From the NCBI RefSeq assembly GCF_900589395.1, contig NZ_UUIS01000084.1, positions 1 to 64,000 on the forward strand: a DNA stretch of 64,000 nt, written 5' to 3'. The stretch comes from Pseudomonas viridiflava. GTDB lineage: Bacteria > Pseudomonadota > Gammaproteobacteria > Pseudomonadales > Pseudomonadaceae. Position numbers and translations under genes: made by a program. The notes under the pieces were generated by a model, which was given only the letters and a program-made list of their open reading frames with translations, was not told the DNA's origin and made no database searches. How positions within the stretch are numbered: position 1 is the stretch's first letter; each line of letters starts with the position of its first letter. Of the stretch, positions 1-6,995 are shown one piece after another.

Positions 1-28
1 CCTACAAGGGGTTATCGTGCAGGCGCTG
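1..28. repeat. Diverged second copy of the 3' tail of the 89-residue gene at 178-447
   Basis: The first 28 bases match 177-204 with about two differences. On the minus strand both copies read CGATAACCCCTTGTAGG, the last codons and stop of the gene at 178-447. The window therefore starts inside a second gene-tail/REP junction, probably with another REP just outside the window. A short palindrome (GTGTCA-C-TGACAC) follows at about 30-42. Confidence 0.7.
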
Positions 29-71
29 TGTCACTGACACAACGCTATCGCCCAGCAAACATGTGACCGCT

Positions 72-181
72 GTAGGAGCGCGCTCTGCCCGCGACCGAGT
101 GCGCAGCGCTCGCAAAAATTATGTAGACGCCACAAATTTACGACTGCTAACGCACTCGGTCGCGGGCAAGCGCGCTCCTAC
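72..181. repeat. REP pair (BIME), inverted arms
   Basis: Left arm GTAGGAGCGCGCTCTGCCCG and right arm CGGGCAAGCGCGCTCCTAC are inverted. They flank a spacer containing CGCAGCGCTCGCAAAA and ACAAATTTACGACTGC. The same spacer text recurs at 2875-3012, 14491-14599 and 41491-41649. The right arm overlaps the end of the gene at 178-447 and supplies its stop codon. Confidence 0.9.
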
Positions 182-447
182 AAGGGGTTATCGTACAGGC
201 GCTTTGCCAGGACGGGCGCTGGCAATACCGCTTCAATGGCCCGCGCCTGCGTGCGTGCGTAGGCGATCTCGCCTTCGAACCAGCAGTCATAGTCCATCTC
301 GATCAGCAGCTCGCCTTGGGTCAGCGTGGCCCAGGATTGATCCAGGCCGCCGCCCTTTTCCAGGGTCCAGCCCTGCTCGGCAAGCTGGTCGCGCAGGGCG
401 ACCCAGTCGCTTTGGGCGATGTCGAGGATTCTGATCGGGTCATGCAT
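178..447 (-). CDS. Conserved small hypothetical protein (89 aa)
   Basis: No family is recognised. The protein is acidic, has no signal peptide or membrane segment, and has a central WATLTQGELLIEMDYDCWFEGE stretch (given here only as a landmark, about residues 40-60). Its ATG lies inside the last codons of the isochorismatase-like gene upstream, an 8-base overlap, so the two are probably one transcript and translationally coupled. The stop codon TAG at 178-180 is part of the GTAGGAGC head of the downstream REP. The natural C-terminus may therefore have been set by repeat insertion. A diverged copy of its last 28 bases sits at 1-28. Confidence 0.7.
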   Translation of the reverse strand: MHDPIRILDIAQSDWVALRDQLAEQGWTLEKGGGLDQSWATLTQGELLIEMDYDCWFEGEIAYARTQARAIEAVLPAPVLAKRLYDNPL

Positions 448-946
448 CAGGAGGGCGCCGGACAGCGGTGTCTTGCAACCCGGCCAGCACCTCGGCAGCG
501 GTCGTCACCTGGCCAAAGTGGTGCTTCCACAATTCGATACCCATCTTGCCCGACCGATCCAGTGACGAGCCCACGGTCAGGTCGGTGATCAGGGTCGGGT
601 TGAGCCCGGCATCAAACAGCGCAAAGCCGGCGGCCAGTACGCAGGTTTCGGTCTGCATGCCGCACACCAGCACCCGCTTGACCCCCAGGCCCTTGAGGTG
701 CGCGATGGCTTCGGGTGTCTGCCCGTAGCCGTGCTTGACGAACACTTCATCGGCCTCGATCAGGTTTTCATCCTCGGCTGCCGGGTGCCAGCCCAGTTGC
801 CGCTGAAACGGCGTGACCGTTTCGTCATGCAGTTCGACCGAGGCAATGGTGGGCAGGGTGGCGCTCAGGAAGCGGATACGGTCGATCAGCCATTGCGGCG
901 GGCTGAAGGTCGATTGCACGTCGACGATAAGCAGCACCTGCTCCAT
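440..946 (-). CDS. Isochorismatase-like cysteine hydrolase
   Basis: This is a 168-residue cytoplasmic hydrolase of the isochorismatase / nicotinamidase superfamily. The expected catalytic triad is visible: Asp9 in LLIVDVQ, Lys71 in FVKHGYGQT and Cys102 in GMQTETC. The substrate cannot be told from sequence. An upstream in-frame extension to 1018 exists. The ATG at 946 was chosen because a GGAG lies six bases before it and the protein then starts right at the first beta strand, as is usual in the family. It is the first gene of a two-gene operon with the 89-residue protein. Confidence 0.88.
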   Translation of the reverse strand: MEQVLLIVDVQSTFSPPQWLIDRIRFLSATLPTIASVELHDETVTPFQRQLGWHPAAEDENLIEADEVFVKHGYGQTPEAIAHLKGLGVKRVLVCGMQTETCVLAAGFALFDAGLNPTLITDLTVGSSLDRSGKMGIELWKHHFGQVTTAAEVLAGLQDTAVRRPPDA

Positions 947-1069
947 GAACATCTCCAGAAAACGGTCGTTGAACGGCTGGCGAGTATATCGCCAGCAGGC
1001 GCCGGGCGGCATTTGCATCTATGCTGCACCGGTCTTATGCCTGACTGCCACCTCTACTGGGTCACCTCA

Positions 1070-1843
1070 ATGGGTCTTTCGACCGCACTTGCCCGTCGTC
1101 CTGCTTTGCGGGTCTTCCATCTGCGCCATGCCGCGCTGCCGGTGGCGCTGTTCTGTTCAGCGTGCCTGGCCGAGGCGGCCCCCATGGACATTTACCTGCC
1201 CGACGCGCCCCCGCTGACCATGACCGGGCCCGAGGGTCGGCACGGCATCGTCGGCGACGCGACCCTCAAGGCTGCCCAGCGCGCGGGCATCGAGCTGAAC
1301 CTGATTGTCCTGCCCTGGTCACGCGGCCAGCGCACGGTCGAGTTCGGCCACGACCTGCTGATCATGCCGCTGTCGCGCACCCCGGACCGGGAAGCGAAAT
1401 ACACCTGGATCGCGCCGATCATGACCATGGACCGGGCCTTTTTCAGCCTGGACCAGCGGGTCGAGACCTTCGAGCAGGCGCGCCGCACCTATCGCCGCAT
1501 TGCCGTGGGCATGGGCAGCGCGCAGGAGCAGAAGCTGCGCGACGAGGGCTTCAGCGACGAGCAGATCTACTCGCTGAAAATCGGCGACAACCCGGCGCAG
1601 ATGCTGCTGCTGGGACGCGTGGATGCATGGTTCAACGGTGTCCCGGAAAGCCGCTATATCTGGCGCGGCGTGTCGGCCAGGCCGTTGCTGATGAGCCCGG
1701 TGCTGATGACCACCGAGTTGTACCTGGCCTGCTCGAAAACCTGCAACGAGACGACGGTCCAGCGCCTTGCCCAGTCCGTCGAAACCCTGCGTCGCGACGG
1801 CACGCTCCAGCAGATCGCGGATGACTACCTCAAGGGCTTGTAG
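1070..1843 (+). CDS. Periplasmic solute-binding protein, SBP_bac_3 type
   Basis: About 257 residues, with a hydrophobic export signal ending near ACLAEA, followed by a type-3 extracellular solute-binding fold as in amino-acid binding proteins and their enzyme-linked relatives. No ABC permease or ATPase gene is next to it, so it may be an orphan binding protein. The ATG at 1037 is an in-frame alternative; neither start has a clear ribosome site. The reading frame stays open further upstream, but there it only mirrors the isochorismatase-like gene on the other strand. The divergent start of that gene is 123 bases away. The ligand is unknown. Confidence 0.8.
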   Translation: MGLSTALARRPALRVFHLRHAALPVALFCSACLAEAAPMDIYLPDAPPLTMTGPEGRHGIVGDATLKAAQRAGIELNLIVLPWSRGQRTVEFGHDLLIMPLSRTPDREAKYTWIAPIMTMDRAFFSLDQRVETFEQARRTYRRIAVGMGSAQEQKLRDEGFSDEQIYSLKIGDNPAQMLLLGRVDAWFNGVPESRYIWRGVSARPLLMSPVLMTTELYLACSKTCNETTVQRLAQSVETLRRDGTLQQIADDYLKGL

Positions 1844-2068
1844 ACCGGCGCCTGCAGGACCGGCCGGGTGGCGATCCGCTTTGGCCGGGAAGGGGCCAAC
1901 GGCGATGGATGCCGGGCTTTGGCTGACTGGCTGGCGTATAACATCATTTGACTGATTTGCAGCCGGCAGGCCCCACACACCGCCAATCGACCCTGCCAGG
2001 GGCTATGCTTGCCTGGCTTCTTTGACAGGTGCCCCTTTGTACACCTTGACGTTCGCCAGGCGGAGCAC

Positions 2069-2812
2069 ATGAAGTACCTGATCCTCATCGCTACGCTGCT
2101 GTGCGTCTTGCCGGGCCCTTCGGCCTGCGCCGAGCCCTATAAGGTCTTTACCGAAGAATGGGCACCGTACAACTACCAGGAAAACGCCCGGCTCACGGGC
2201 ATGACCACTGAGGTCGTGCAAGCCATCATGGCGCTCACCGGGGATCGCTTCGAGGTGGTCGTGGTGCCCAGCATGCGCACCAGCCATGTCTTGCAGAACC
2301 GGCCCAGAACCATCATGTATTCCATGTTCCGCACGCCGGCACGCGAGGCCCGGTACAAGTGGGTGGGCCCGATCGTCGAGGAGTCCATCCACGCCTGGCA
2401 ACTGGCCGCCTCGCCCTCGCTTCAGACCCTGGCGCAATTGCAGGCTGCGGCGCAGATCACCACCCGCCACGCCGGGCTGGTGCCGGATGAGCTCCAAGGC
2501 ATGGGCTTCACCAACCTCGACCGCAGCGCCACCGAGAACCTGCAGCTGTACCGCATGCTGATCCTGGGGCGCACGCCGGTGATCGTCGGCGACACCGATG
2601 CCGGCGTGGCCTATTACAGCCGCCAGTTGAACATCGCCCCCGGCACGTTGCGGCGAATTCCCGTCGAGCTGTATCGCTCCACGTTGTACATCGCGTTCAG
2701 CCTCGACTGTGACGATGACGTGGTGGCCGCCTGGGCGCAGGCGCTGGCGCAGCTGCGTGATTCAGGCGAGCTGCAGCGGATTCAGCGTCGGTATGCACTG
2801 CCGGAGCCTTAA
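2069..2812 (+). CDS. Periplasmic solute-binding protein, SBP_bac_3 type
   Basis: A 247-residue protein with a clear signal peptide (MKYLILIATLLCVLPGPSAC, cleavage near AEP), then the EEWAPYNYQEN start typical of type-3 solute-binding proteins. The ATG at 2069 has GGAG a few bases upstream; the open frame continues to 2009 without support. It resembles the gene at 1070-1843 in size, order of motifs and the ending IQRRYA / IADDYL, and the two are tandem on the same strand. They may be diverged paralogues. No transporter partner is present nearby, so the role could be ligand capture or sensing. Confidence 0.82.
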   Translation: MKYLILIATLLCVLPGPSACAEPYKVFTEEWAPYNYQENARLTGMTTEVVQAIMALTGDRFEVVVVPSMRTSHVLQNRPRTIMYSMFRTPAREARYKWVGPIVEESIHAWQLAASPSLQTLAQLQAAAQITTRHAGLVPDELQGMGFTNLDRSATENLQLYRMLILGRTPVIVGDTDAGVAYYSRQLNIAPGTLRRIPVELYRSTLYIAFSLDCDDDVVAAWAQALAQLRDSGELQRIQRRYALPEP

Positions 2813-2874
2813 GCCGGTATGGCCACAAGCCGCAGGACAAAGGCATCGCTGTCGCGCAGCAGACCTGGGGCGCG

Positions 2875-3012
2875 GTAGAAGCCCGCTTGGCGAGGGCCGC
2901 ACTCGGACGACCGAGTGCGAAGCGCTCACAGAAATCTACAAAACGCTGCAGATTTACGACTGCTGACGCAGCCGACCGCAGCTGGAACGGATCGCCGTCC
3001 GGCCGCGCCTAC
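2875..3012. repeat. Degenerate REP pair (BIME)
   Basis: Starts GTAGAAGCCCGCTTGGCGAG and ends with an inverted arm reading GTAGGCGCGGCC on the minus strand. The internal text GAAGCGCTCACAGAAA and GATTTACGACTGCT matches the spacers of the other REP pairs. The right arm supplies the TAG stop of the DUF2986 gene. Confidence 0.75.
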
Positions 3013-3170
3013 TGTGCGCTGTCTTCTGTGGGGGGCTGTTCGGCCTCGGCGGCGAGCTTCAGGCGGTCGGCCTTGCTGATGTACTTCGACTTGCTGGCCG
3101 GGGCCAGCTTGGCGCTGGCTTTTTTGGCGTGGGCCTGGAGCAGCTGTTTGATTTTCTTGCGACGGTTCAT
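3009..3170 (-). CDS. DUF2986 family small basic protein (53 aa)
   Basis: A short reading frame starting MNRRKKIKQLLQAHAKKA, with SKYISKADRLKLAAE in the middle. This is the pattern of DUF2986, a family of very small lysine-rich cytoplasmic proteins of unknown function found in Pseudomonas. The ATG at 3170 has AGG about eight bases upstream (CCAGGTAGATCAC). The TAG stop at 3009-3011 is the TAG of a REP GTAG head. It is easily missed because of its size and because opposite-strand frames cover it. The pirin gene upstream is separated from it by a strong terminator, so it probably has its own promoter. Confidence 0.85.
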   Translation of the reverse strand: MNRRKKIKQLLQAHAKKASAKLAPASKSKYISKADRLKLAAEAEQPPTEDSAQ

Positions 3171-3272
3171 GTGATCTACCTGGTGTGCAGGGGCGAAGAA
3201 TATCAGCTCGAGCGTCCGAAGTTTGCATCCCCCTCGGCAACAGCCTCTGTGTCGGGCAAAACACCGACCCGC

Positions 3273-3318
3273 AAAAAAGCCACACGCAACGGCACCGAGA
3301 TGCCTTTGCGTGTGGCTT
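3273..3318 (-). terminator. Rho-independent terminator of the pirin gene
   Basis: On the minus strand a 12-bp stem (AAGCCACACGCAA with TTGCGTGTGGCTT), with an inner GGCA/TGCC pairing, is followed by six T residues. It lies 22 bases past the stop of the pirin gene. Confidence 0.9.
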
Positions 3319-3340
3319 GCCGCGTTCTACTGGCTGCGGG

Positions 3341-4063
3341 TCAAGGACGCTGTGGTCGTTCTTGTGGGCGCAGGTCGAACACCAGCACTTCGGCGTCCAC
3401 GCCCTGGCTCAGTTCAAGACGCTGCTCATCACGAACCCGTACACCGTCGCCGGCGTTCAGAGCGTGGCCGTTGAGCACCACGCTGCCGCGGGCTACGTGT
3501 ACATAGGCGTAGCGATTGGCAGGCAAGTCCAGGGTGGCCGACTCGTTGCCATCGAACAACCCGGCATAGACCCTGGCGTCCTGGCGCACCTGCAACGAAC
3601 CGTCCTGTCCGTCCGGCGAGATGATCAGCCTCAGTTGGCCGCGCTTGTCGTCGACGCTGAAGTGCTGCTGCTGGTAGTTCGGGGTCGCGCCGCCGATATT
3701 GGGCACGATCCAGATCTGCAGGAAGTGCACGCCTTCTTCATGCGAGTGGTTGAACTCGCTGTGCGCCACGCCGCTGCCGGCGCTCATCAGTTGCACATCG
3801 CCGGGGCGGATCACCGAGCCGGTGCCCAGGGTGTCTTTATGCTCCAGTGCGCCTTCGAGCACGTAGGAGAAAATCTCCATGTCGCGGTGCGGGTGCTGGC
3901 CAAAGCCCTTGCCGGCCTGCACGCGGTCGTCGTTGATCACCAGCAGGTCGGAGAAGCCCATTTCCTGCGGGTTGTGGTAGCTGGCGAAGGAAAAGGTGTG
4001 GTGCGAATTGAGCCAGCCATGGTCGGCGGCGCCACGTTCGGAAGCTTTGCGAAGAGTGATCAT
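3341..4063 (-). CDS. Pirin family bicupin protein (YhhW-like)
   Basis: A 240-residue bicupin. The four pirin metal ligands are visible as His57, His59, His101 and Glu103 (GQHPHRDME and GVAHSEFNH). Bacterial relatives such as YhhW oxidise quercetin in vitro; the physiological substrate is uncertain. The ATG at 4063 has GGAG six bases upstream, so the longer frame to 4096 is rejected. It is divergent from the GlxA-type regulator at 4274, and the 210-base gap probably holds both promoters. A strong terminator follows the gene, so it is monocistronic. Confidence 0.9.
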   Translation of the reverse strand: MITLRKASERGAADHGWLNSHHTFSFASYHNPQEMGFSDLLVINDDRVQAGKGFGQHPHRDMEIFSYVLEGALEHKDTLGTGSVIRPGDVQLMSAGSGVAHSEFNHSHEEGVHFLQIWIVPNIGGATPNYQQQHFSVDDKRGQLRLIISPDGQDGSLQVRQDARVYAGLFDGNESATLDLPANRYAYVHVARGSVVLNGHALNAGDGVRVRDEQRLELSQGVDAEVLVFDLRPQERPQRP

Positions 4064-4273
4064 GGGGGTTCTCCATTCGGTTTCGACCCTGTGCATTCAG
4101 GTGTCGAGCAAGTGAGAACAAGGTTACCAAGCCCTGACTGTCGCAATAAGTAGCTCAATCAAGAATGACTGTCTCTTTGCAGTTGACAGTTGTCAGGCAG
4201 GTGCGACCGGGTTATAAAGCCTTCTCGAACCCGTTCACCGGAGCCTTGCCTTTACCATGCGCCAAGACCCTGC

Positions 4274-5224
4274 ATGAATACTGTCGCCATGCTGCTGTTT
4301 CCCGACCTGTTGTTGCTGGACATGTCCGGACCGCTTGAAGTGTTTTCCATTGCCAATCGCTACCTGCCGCCGCAGGCGCATTACCGTATCGTCACCATCG
4401 GCTCGCAGGCGGGCCTGCTGCGCGCCTCCAATGGCGTGGCGGTGCAGGCCGACATCACGCTGCAGCACGCCACCGAAGCCTATGACCTGCTGCTGGTTCC
4501 CGGCGGCCCTGGCGCTTATGACCAGTCCATGCCGGCGGTGCAGCGCTGGCTGCAGGAAGCTGTGCCGCGCACCCAGTGTTATGGCTCGATCTGCACCGGG
4601 GCCTTCATTCTGGGCGACGCCGGCCTGCTCGACGGTTACCGGGTGACCACTCACTGGCATTACACCGAACGGCTGATCAAGCGCTGCCCGAAAGCGAAGG
4701 TCGAGAACGACCAGATCTACATCCAGGACCGCAATGTGCTGACCTCCGGTGGGGTGACGGCCGGCATCGACCTGGCTTTGGCCGTGGTGGCCCGTGATCA
4801 CGGCAAGAAAGTCGCGCAGGACGTGGCCAAGGTGCTGCTGGTGCTGATGAGGCGTCAGGGCGGGCAGGCGCTGTTCAGTCCGCTGACGGCGGCGGTGGCG
4901 CCGCAGGAAAGTGCGGTGACCCGCGTACAGAACCACGTGCTGGCGCACCTGGACGAGCCGTTTACGGTCGAGCGCATGGCGACCCTGGCGAACATGAGCC
5001 CCCGGCATTTCTCGCGGCTGTTCGTGCGTGACGTGCAGGTCACGCCCATGGAGTTCGTGCAGAACGCCCGCATTGACTGTGCCCGCAGCCTGCTGGAAAC
5101 CACCGACCTGCCACTCAAGACCATCGCTTATAAAAGCGGCTTTGGCAGCGTGCGGCACATGCGTTTTCTGTTTACCGCGCGGCTGGGGCTGACCCCGGTG
5201 CAGTACCGCCAACAGTTCAGTTGA
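4274..5224 (+). CDS. GlxA family transcriptional regulator (DJ-1/PfpI + AraC HTH)
   Basis: A 316-residue regulator. Residues 1 to about 190 form a DJ-1/PfpI-like class I amidotransferase fold, with the conserved Cys107 in SICTGAFILGDAGLLDG. Residues about 215-316 are an AraC-type double helix-turn-helix ending in the usual LGLTPVQYRQQF. Members such as GbdR, CdhR and ArgR of Pseudomonas sense small metabolites with the N-terminal domain. The ATG at 4274 begins the first beta strand of the fold; the 28-residue upstream extension has no family match. It is divergent from the pirin gene, which is a likely target by position only. Confidence 0.9.
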   Translation: MNTVAMLLFPDLLLLDMSGPLEVFSIANRYLPPQAHYRIVTIGSQAGLLRASNGVAVQADITLQHATEAYDLLLVPGGPGAYDQSMPAVQRWLQEAVPRTQCYGSICTGAFILGDAGLLDGYRVTTHWHYTERLIKRCPKAKVENDQIYIQDRNVLTSGGVTAGIDLALAVVARDHGKKVAQDVAKVLLVLMRRQGGQALFSPLTAAVAPQESAVTRVQNHVLAHLDEPFTVERMATLANMSPRHFSRLFVRDVQVTPMEFVQNARIDCARSLLETTDLPLKTIAYKSGFGSVRHMRFLFTARLGLTPVQYRQQFS

Positions 5225-5382
5225 CCCCCGGGCCGGCCGGGTGTCCGTATCGCGCACCGCATTGACCGTATCGCGCCCCCCGTGGCGGTTGCCTCAAACC
5301 CTGTGACTGCCAAGATAGCCCTTCTTCTTTATTGAACGTCATGCGCTGACCGGGTGACCCGGTGCAGGGCGTGGGGGTGTGC

Positions 5383-6843
5383 ATGAACGGTCAGGACATT
5401 ACCTTCGCAGAATCAGCCTTGCCCGAAGCGGTGCTGCTGTTCGGGCCTTATGCCTTTCATGTGCGGCAGCGGCAGGTCTTGCGCCACGGCCAGCCGGTGC
5501 CGATGGGCGGGCGGGCGCTGGATATTCTGCAGGTGCTGGTCGAGCGCGCCGGCACGGTCGTGACCAAGGCGCTGATCATCGAACAGGTGTGGCCCGACTC
5601 GGTGGTCGAGGCGATCAACCTGCGGGTGCACATCGCCGCCTTGCGCCGTGCCCTGCGTGATGGGCAGGACGGTGAGCGTTATATCGCCACGGTCACCCAC
5701 CGCGGCTACAGCTTTACAGCGCCGGTGGTCCAGGTGCCGGGTGAAAGCACGGCCAGAGGAGCACTCGCCGGTGTCCGGCACAACCTGCCGGCCTGCGTCA
5801 CGCCTCTGATCGGCCGTGACGAGGCGGTGAGCGGGCTGGTGCGGCAGTTTGCAACGCGACGTTTCGTGACCCTGACGGGGCCGGCCGGGGTCGGCAAGAC
5901 CCGGCTGGCCAGCCGGGTGGCCGAAGCGTTGCTGCCGGCGTATCGCGACGGTGTCTGGCAGATCGATTGCAGCAGCGGCGATCCCGCGCAGGTCTTGCAG
6001 GCACTGTTGACGCTGCTGGGACTTCAAGCCTGCGGCCAGCCACCCTTCGGCGTCGTGCGCCAGGCACTGGCCGAACGGCAGTGCCTGCTGGTGATCGACA
6101 GCGCCGAATGCCTGCCGCAGACCTGTCGGCAATGGATCGAGCAGTTACTCAGTGGCGCACCGCAGCTGGCGGTGCTGGTCACCAGTCGCCAGCCGCTGTA
6201 TGCCTGGGGCGAATGGCTGCAACGCGTGCCTGGCCTGGCGCTGCAAGGCCGGGACTGTGCCGCGGTGCAGTTGTGGGTCAGTCGCGCCCAGGCCTGTCAG
6301 CCAGGCTATGGGCTGCGCGAACAGGACTTGCCCGCCGTCATTGACATCTGCCGGCAACTCGACGGCCTGCCGCTGGCAATCGAACTGCTGGCGGCACAAT
6401 TGGGCGTGTTTGCTGTTGCCGGGTTGCAGCGCCAACTGGTCAACAGCCAATGGCTGCTGAACCTGACCCGGCGCACCGCCGTGGCCCGTCACCAGTCGCT
6501 GGCGGCCGCCCTGGACTGGCGCCATGTACAGCTGAGCAAACAGGAATGTGAACTGTTGCAGCACCTGGCCATTTTTGACGCACCGTTCTCGCTGGCGGCG
6601 GCGGCGCGTGTGGTGTGTGACCGTGGTTACGACCTGGACAGGCTGCGCAGCGATCTTCAACGTCTGGAAGACCGGTCGCTGCTGGTAACGGTGCTTGATG
6701 AGGGTCAGGCGCGCTACCGGCTGTACAACACCGTGCGCCTGCATGCGCAGACGCAGCTGCGGGCCAGCGGCGAGTACCCGGCGGTGCTGGCGCGTTACGA
6801 GCGCTACAGCGACTACCGGCATGACGTGATGCAGGTGTCGTAA
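5383..6843 (+). CDS. Winged-helix / STAND-ATPase transcriptional regulator, short form
   Basis: A 486-residue protein. Residues about 18-115 are an OmpR/PhoB-type winged helix (GGRALDILQVLVE, then AALRRALRDG and HRGYSF). From about residue 140 there is an AP/NB-ARC-like ATPase with Walker A GPAGVGKT near 166-173 and Walker B LLVIDSAE near 235. The start at 5383 was chosen because it gives a normal short N-terminus with a purine-rich stretch before it. It ends soon after the ATPase and lacks the long helical-repeat domain seen in its convergent neighbour at 6996-9779, so effector sensing must differ. No receiver domain is present. Targets are unknown. Confidence 0.85.
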   Translation: MNGQDITFAESALPEAVLLFGPYAFHVRQRQVLRHGQPVPMGGRALDILQVLVERAGTVVTKALIIEQVWPDSVVEAINLRVHIAALRRALRDGQDGERYIATVTHRGYSFTAPVVQVPGESTARGALAGVRHNLPACVTPLIGRDEAVSGLVRQFATRRFVTLTGPAGVGKTRLASRVAEALLPAYRDGVWQIDCSSGDPAQVLQALLTLLGLQACGQPPFGVVRQALAERQCLLVIDSAECLPQTCRQWIEQLLSGAPQLAVLVTSRQPLYAWGEWLQRVPGLALQGRDCAAVQLWVSRAQACQPGYGLREQDLPAVIDICRQLDGLPLAIELLAAQLGVFAVAGLQRQLVNSQWLLNLTRRTAVARHQSLAAALDWRHVQLSKQECELLQHLAIFDAPFSLAAAARVVCDRGYDLDRLRSDLQRLEDRSLLVTVLDEGQARYRLYNTVRLHAQTQLRASGEYPAVLARYERYSDYRHDVMQVS

Positions 6844-6856
6844 CCCTCACCTGTCC

Positions 6857-6880
6857 GTAGAAGTGGCCAACGGTCGCGAA
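6857..6880. repeat. Single degenerate REP-like element
   Basis: GTAG head followed by GGCCAACGGTCGCGAAAGGG, similar to the element at 50129-50153. It lies between the convergent regulators. Confidence 0.4.
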
Positions 6881-6995
6881 AGGGCCGGGTCAGGCATCGC
6901 ATTTTCAGTGCCTGACAGGCTGCATTCGCAACCCCTTGGGTGGCTCACCCCGTAGGCGCTGCTTGAGCCGCGAAGCGTATGACACCCGTTCCCGG

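Noticed and set aside
698..1069. N-terminal extension of the first binding-protein gene
   Set aside because: This part lies opposite the isochorismatase-like gene and lacks a signal peptide; the real start is at 1070 or 1037.
1840..1885. REP overlapping the stop of the first binding-protein gene (TTGTAGACCGGCG)
   Set aside because: It has a GTAG at the stop, but the following bases do not form a clear REP arm or match the spacer, so it is not counted as a fourth case.
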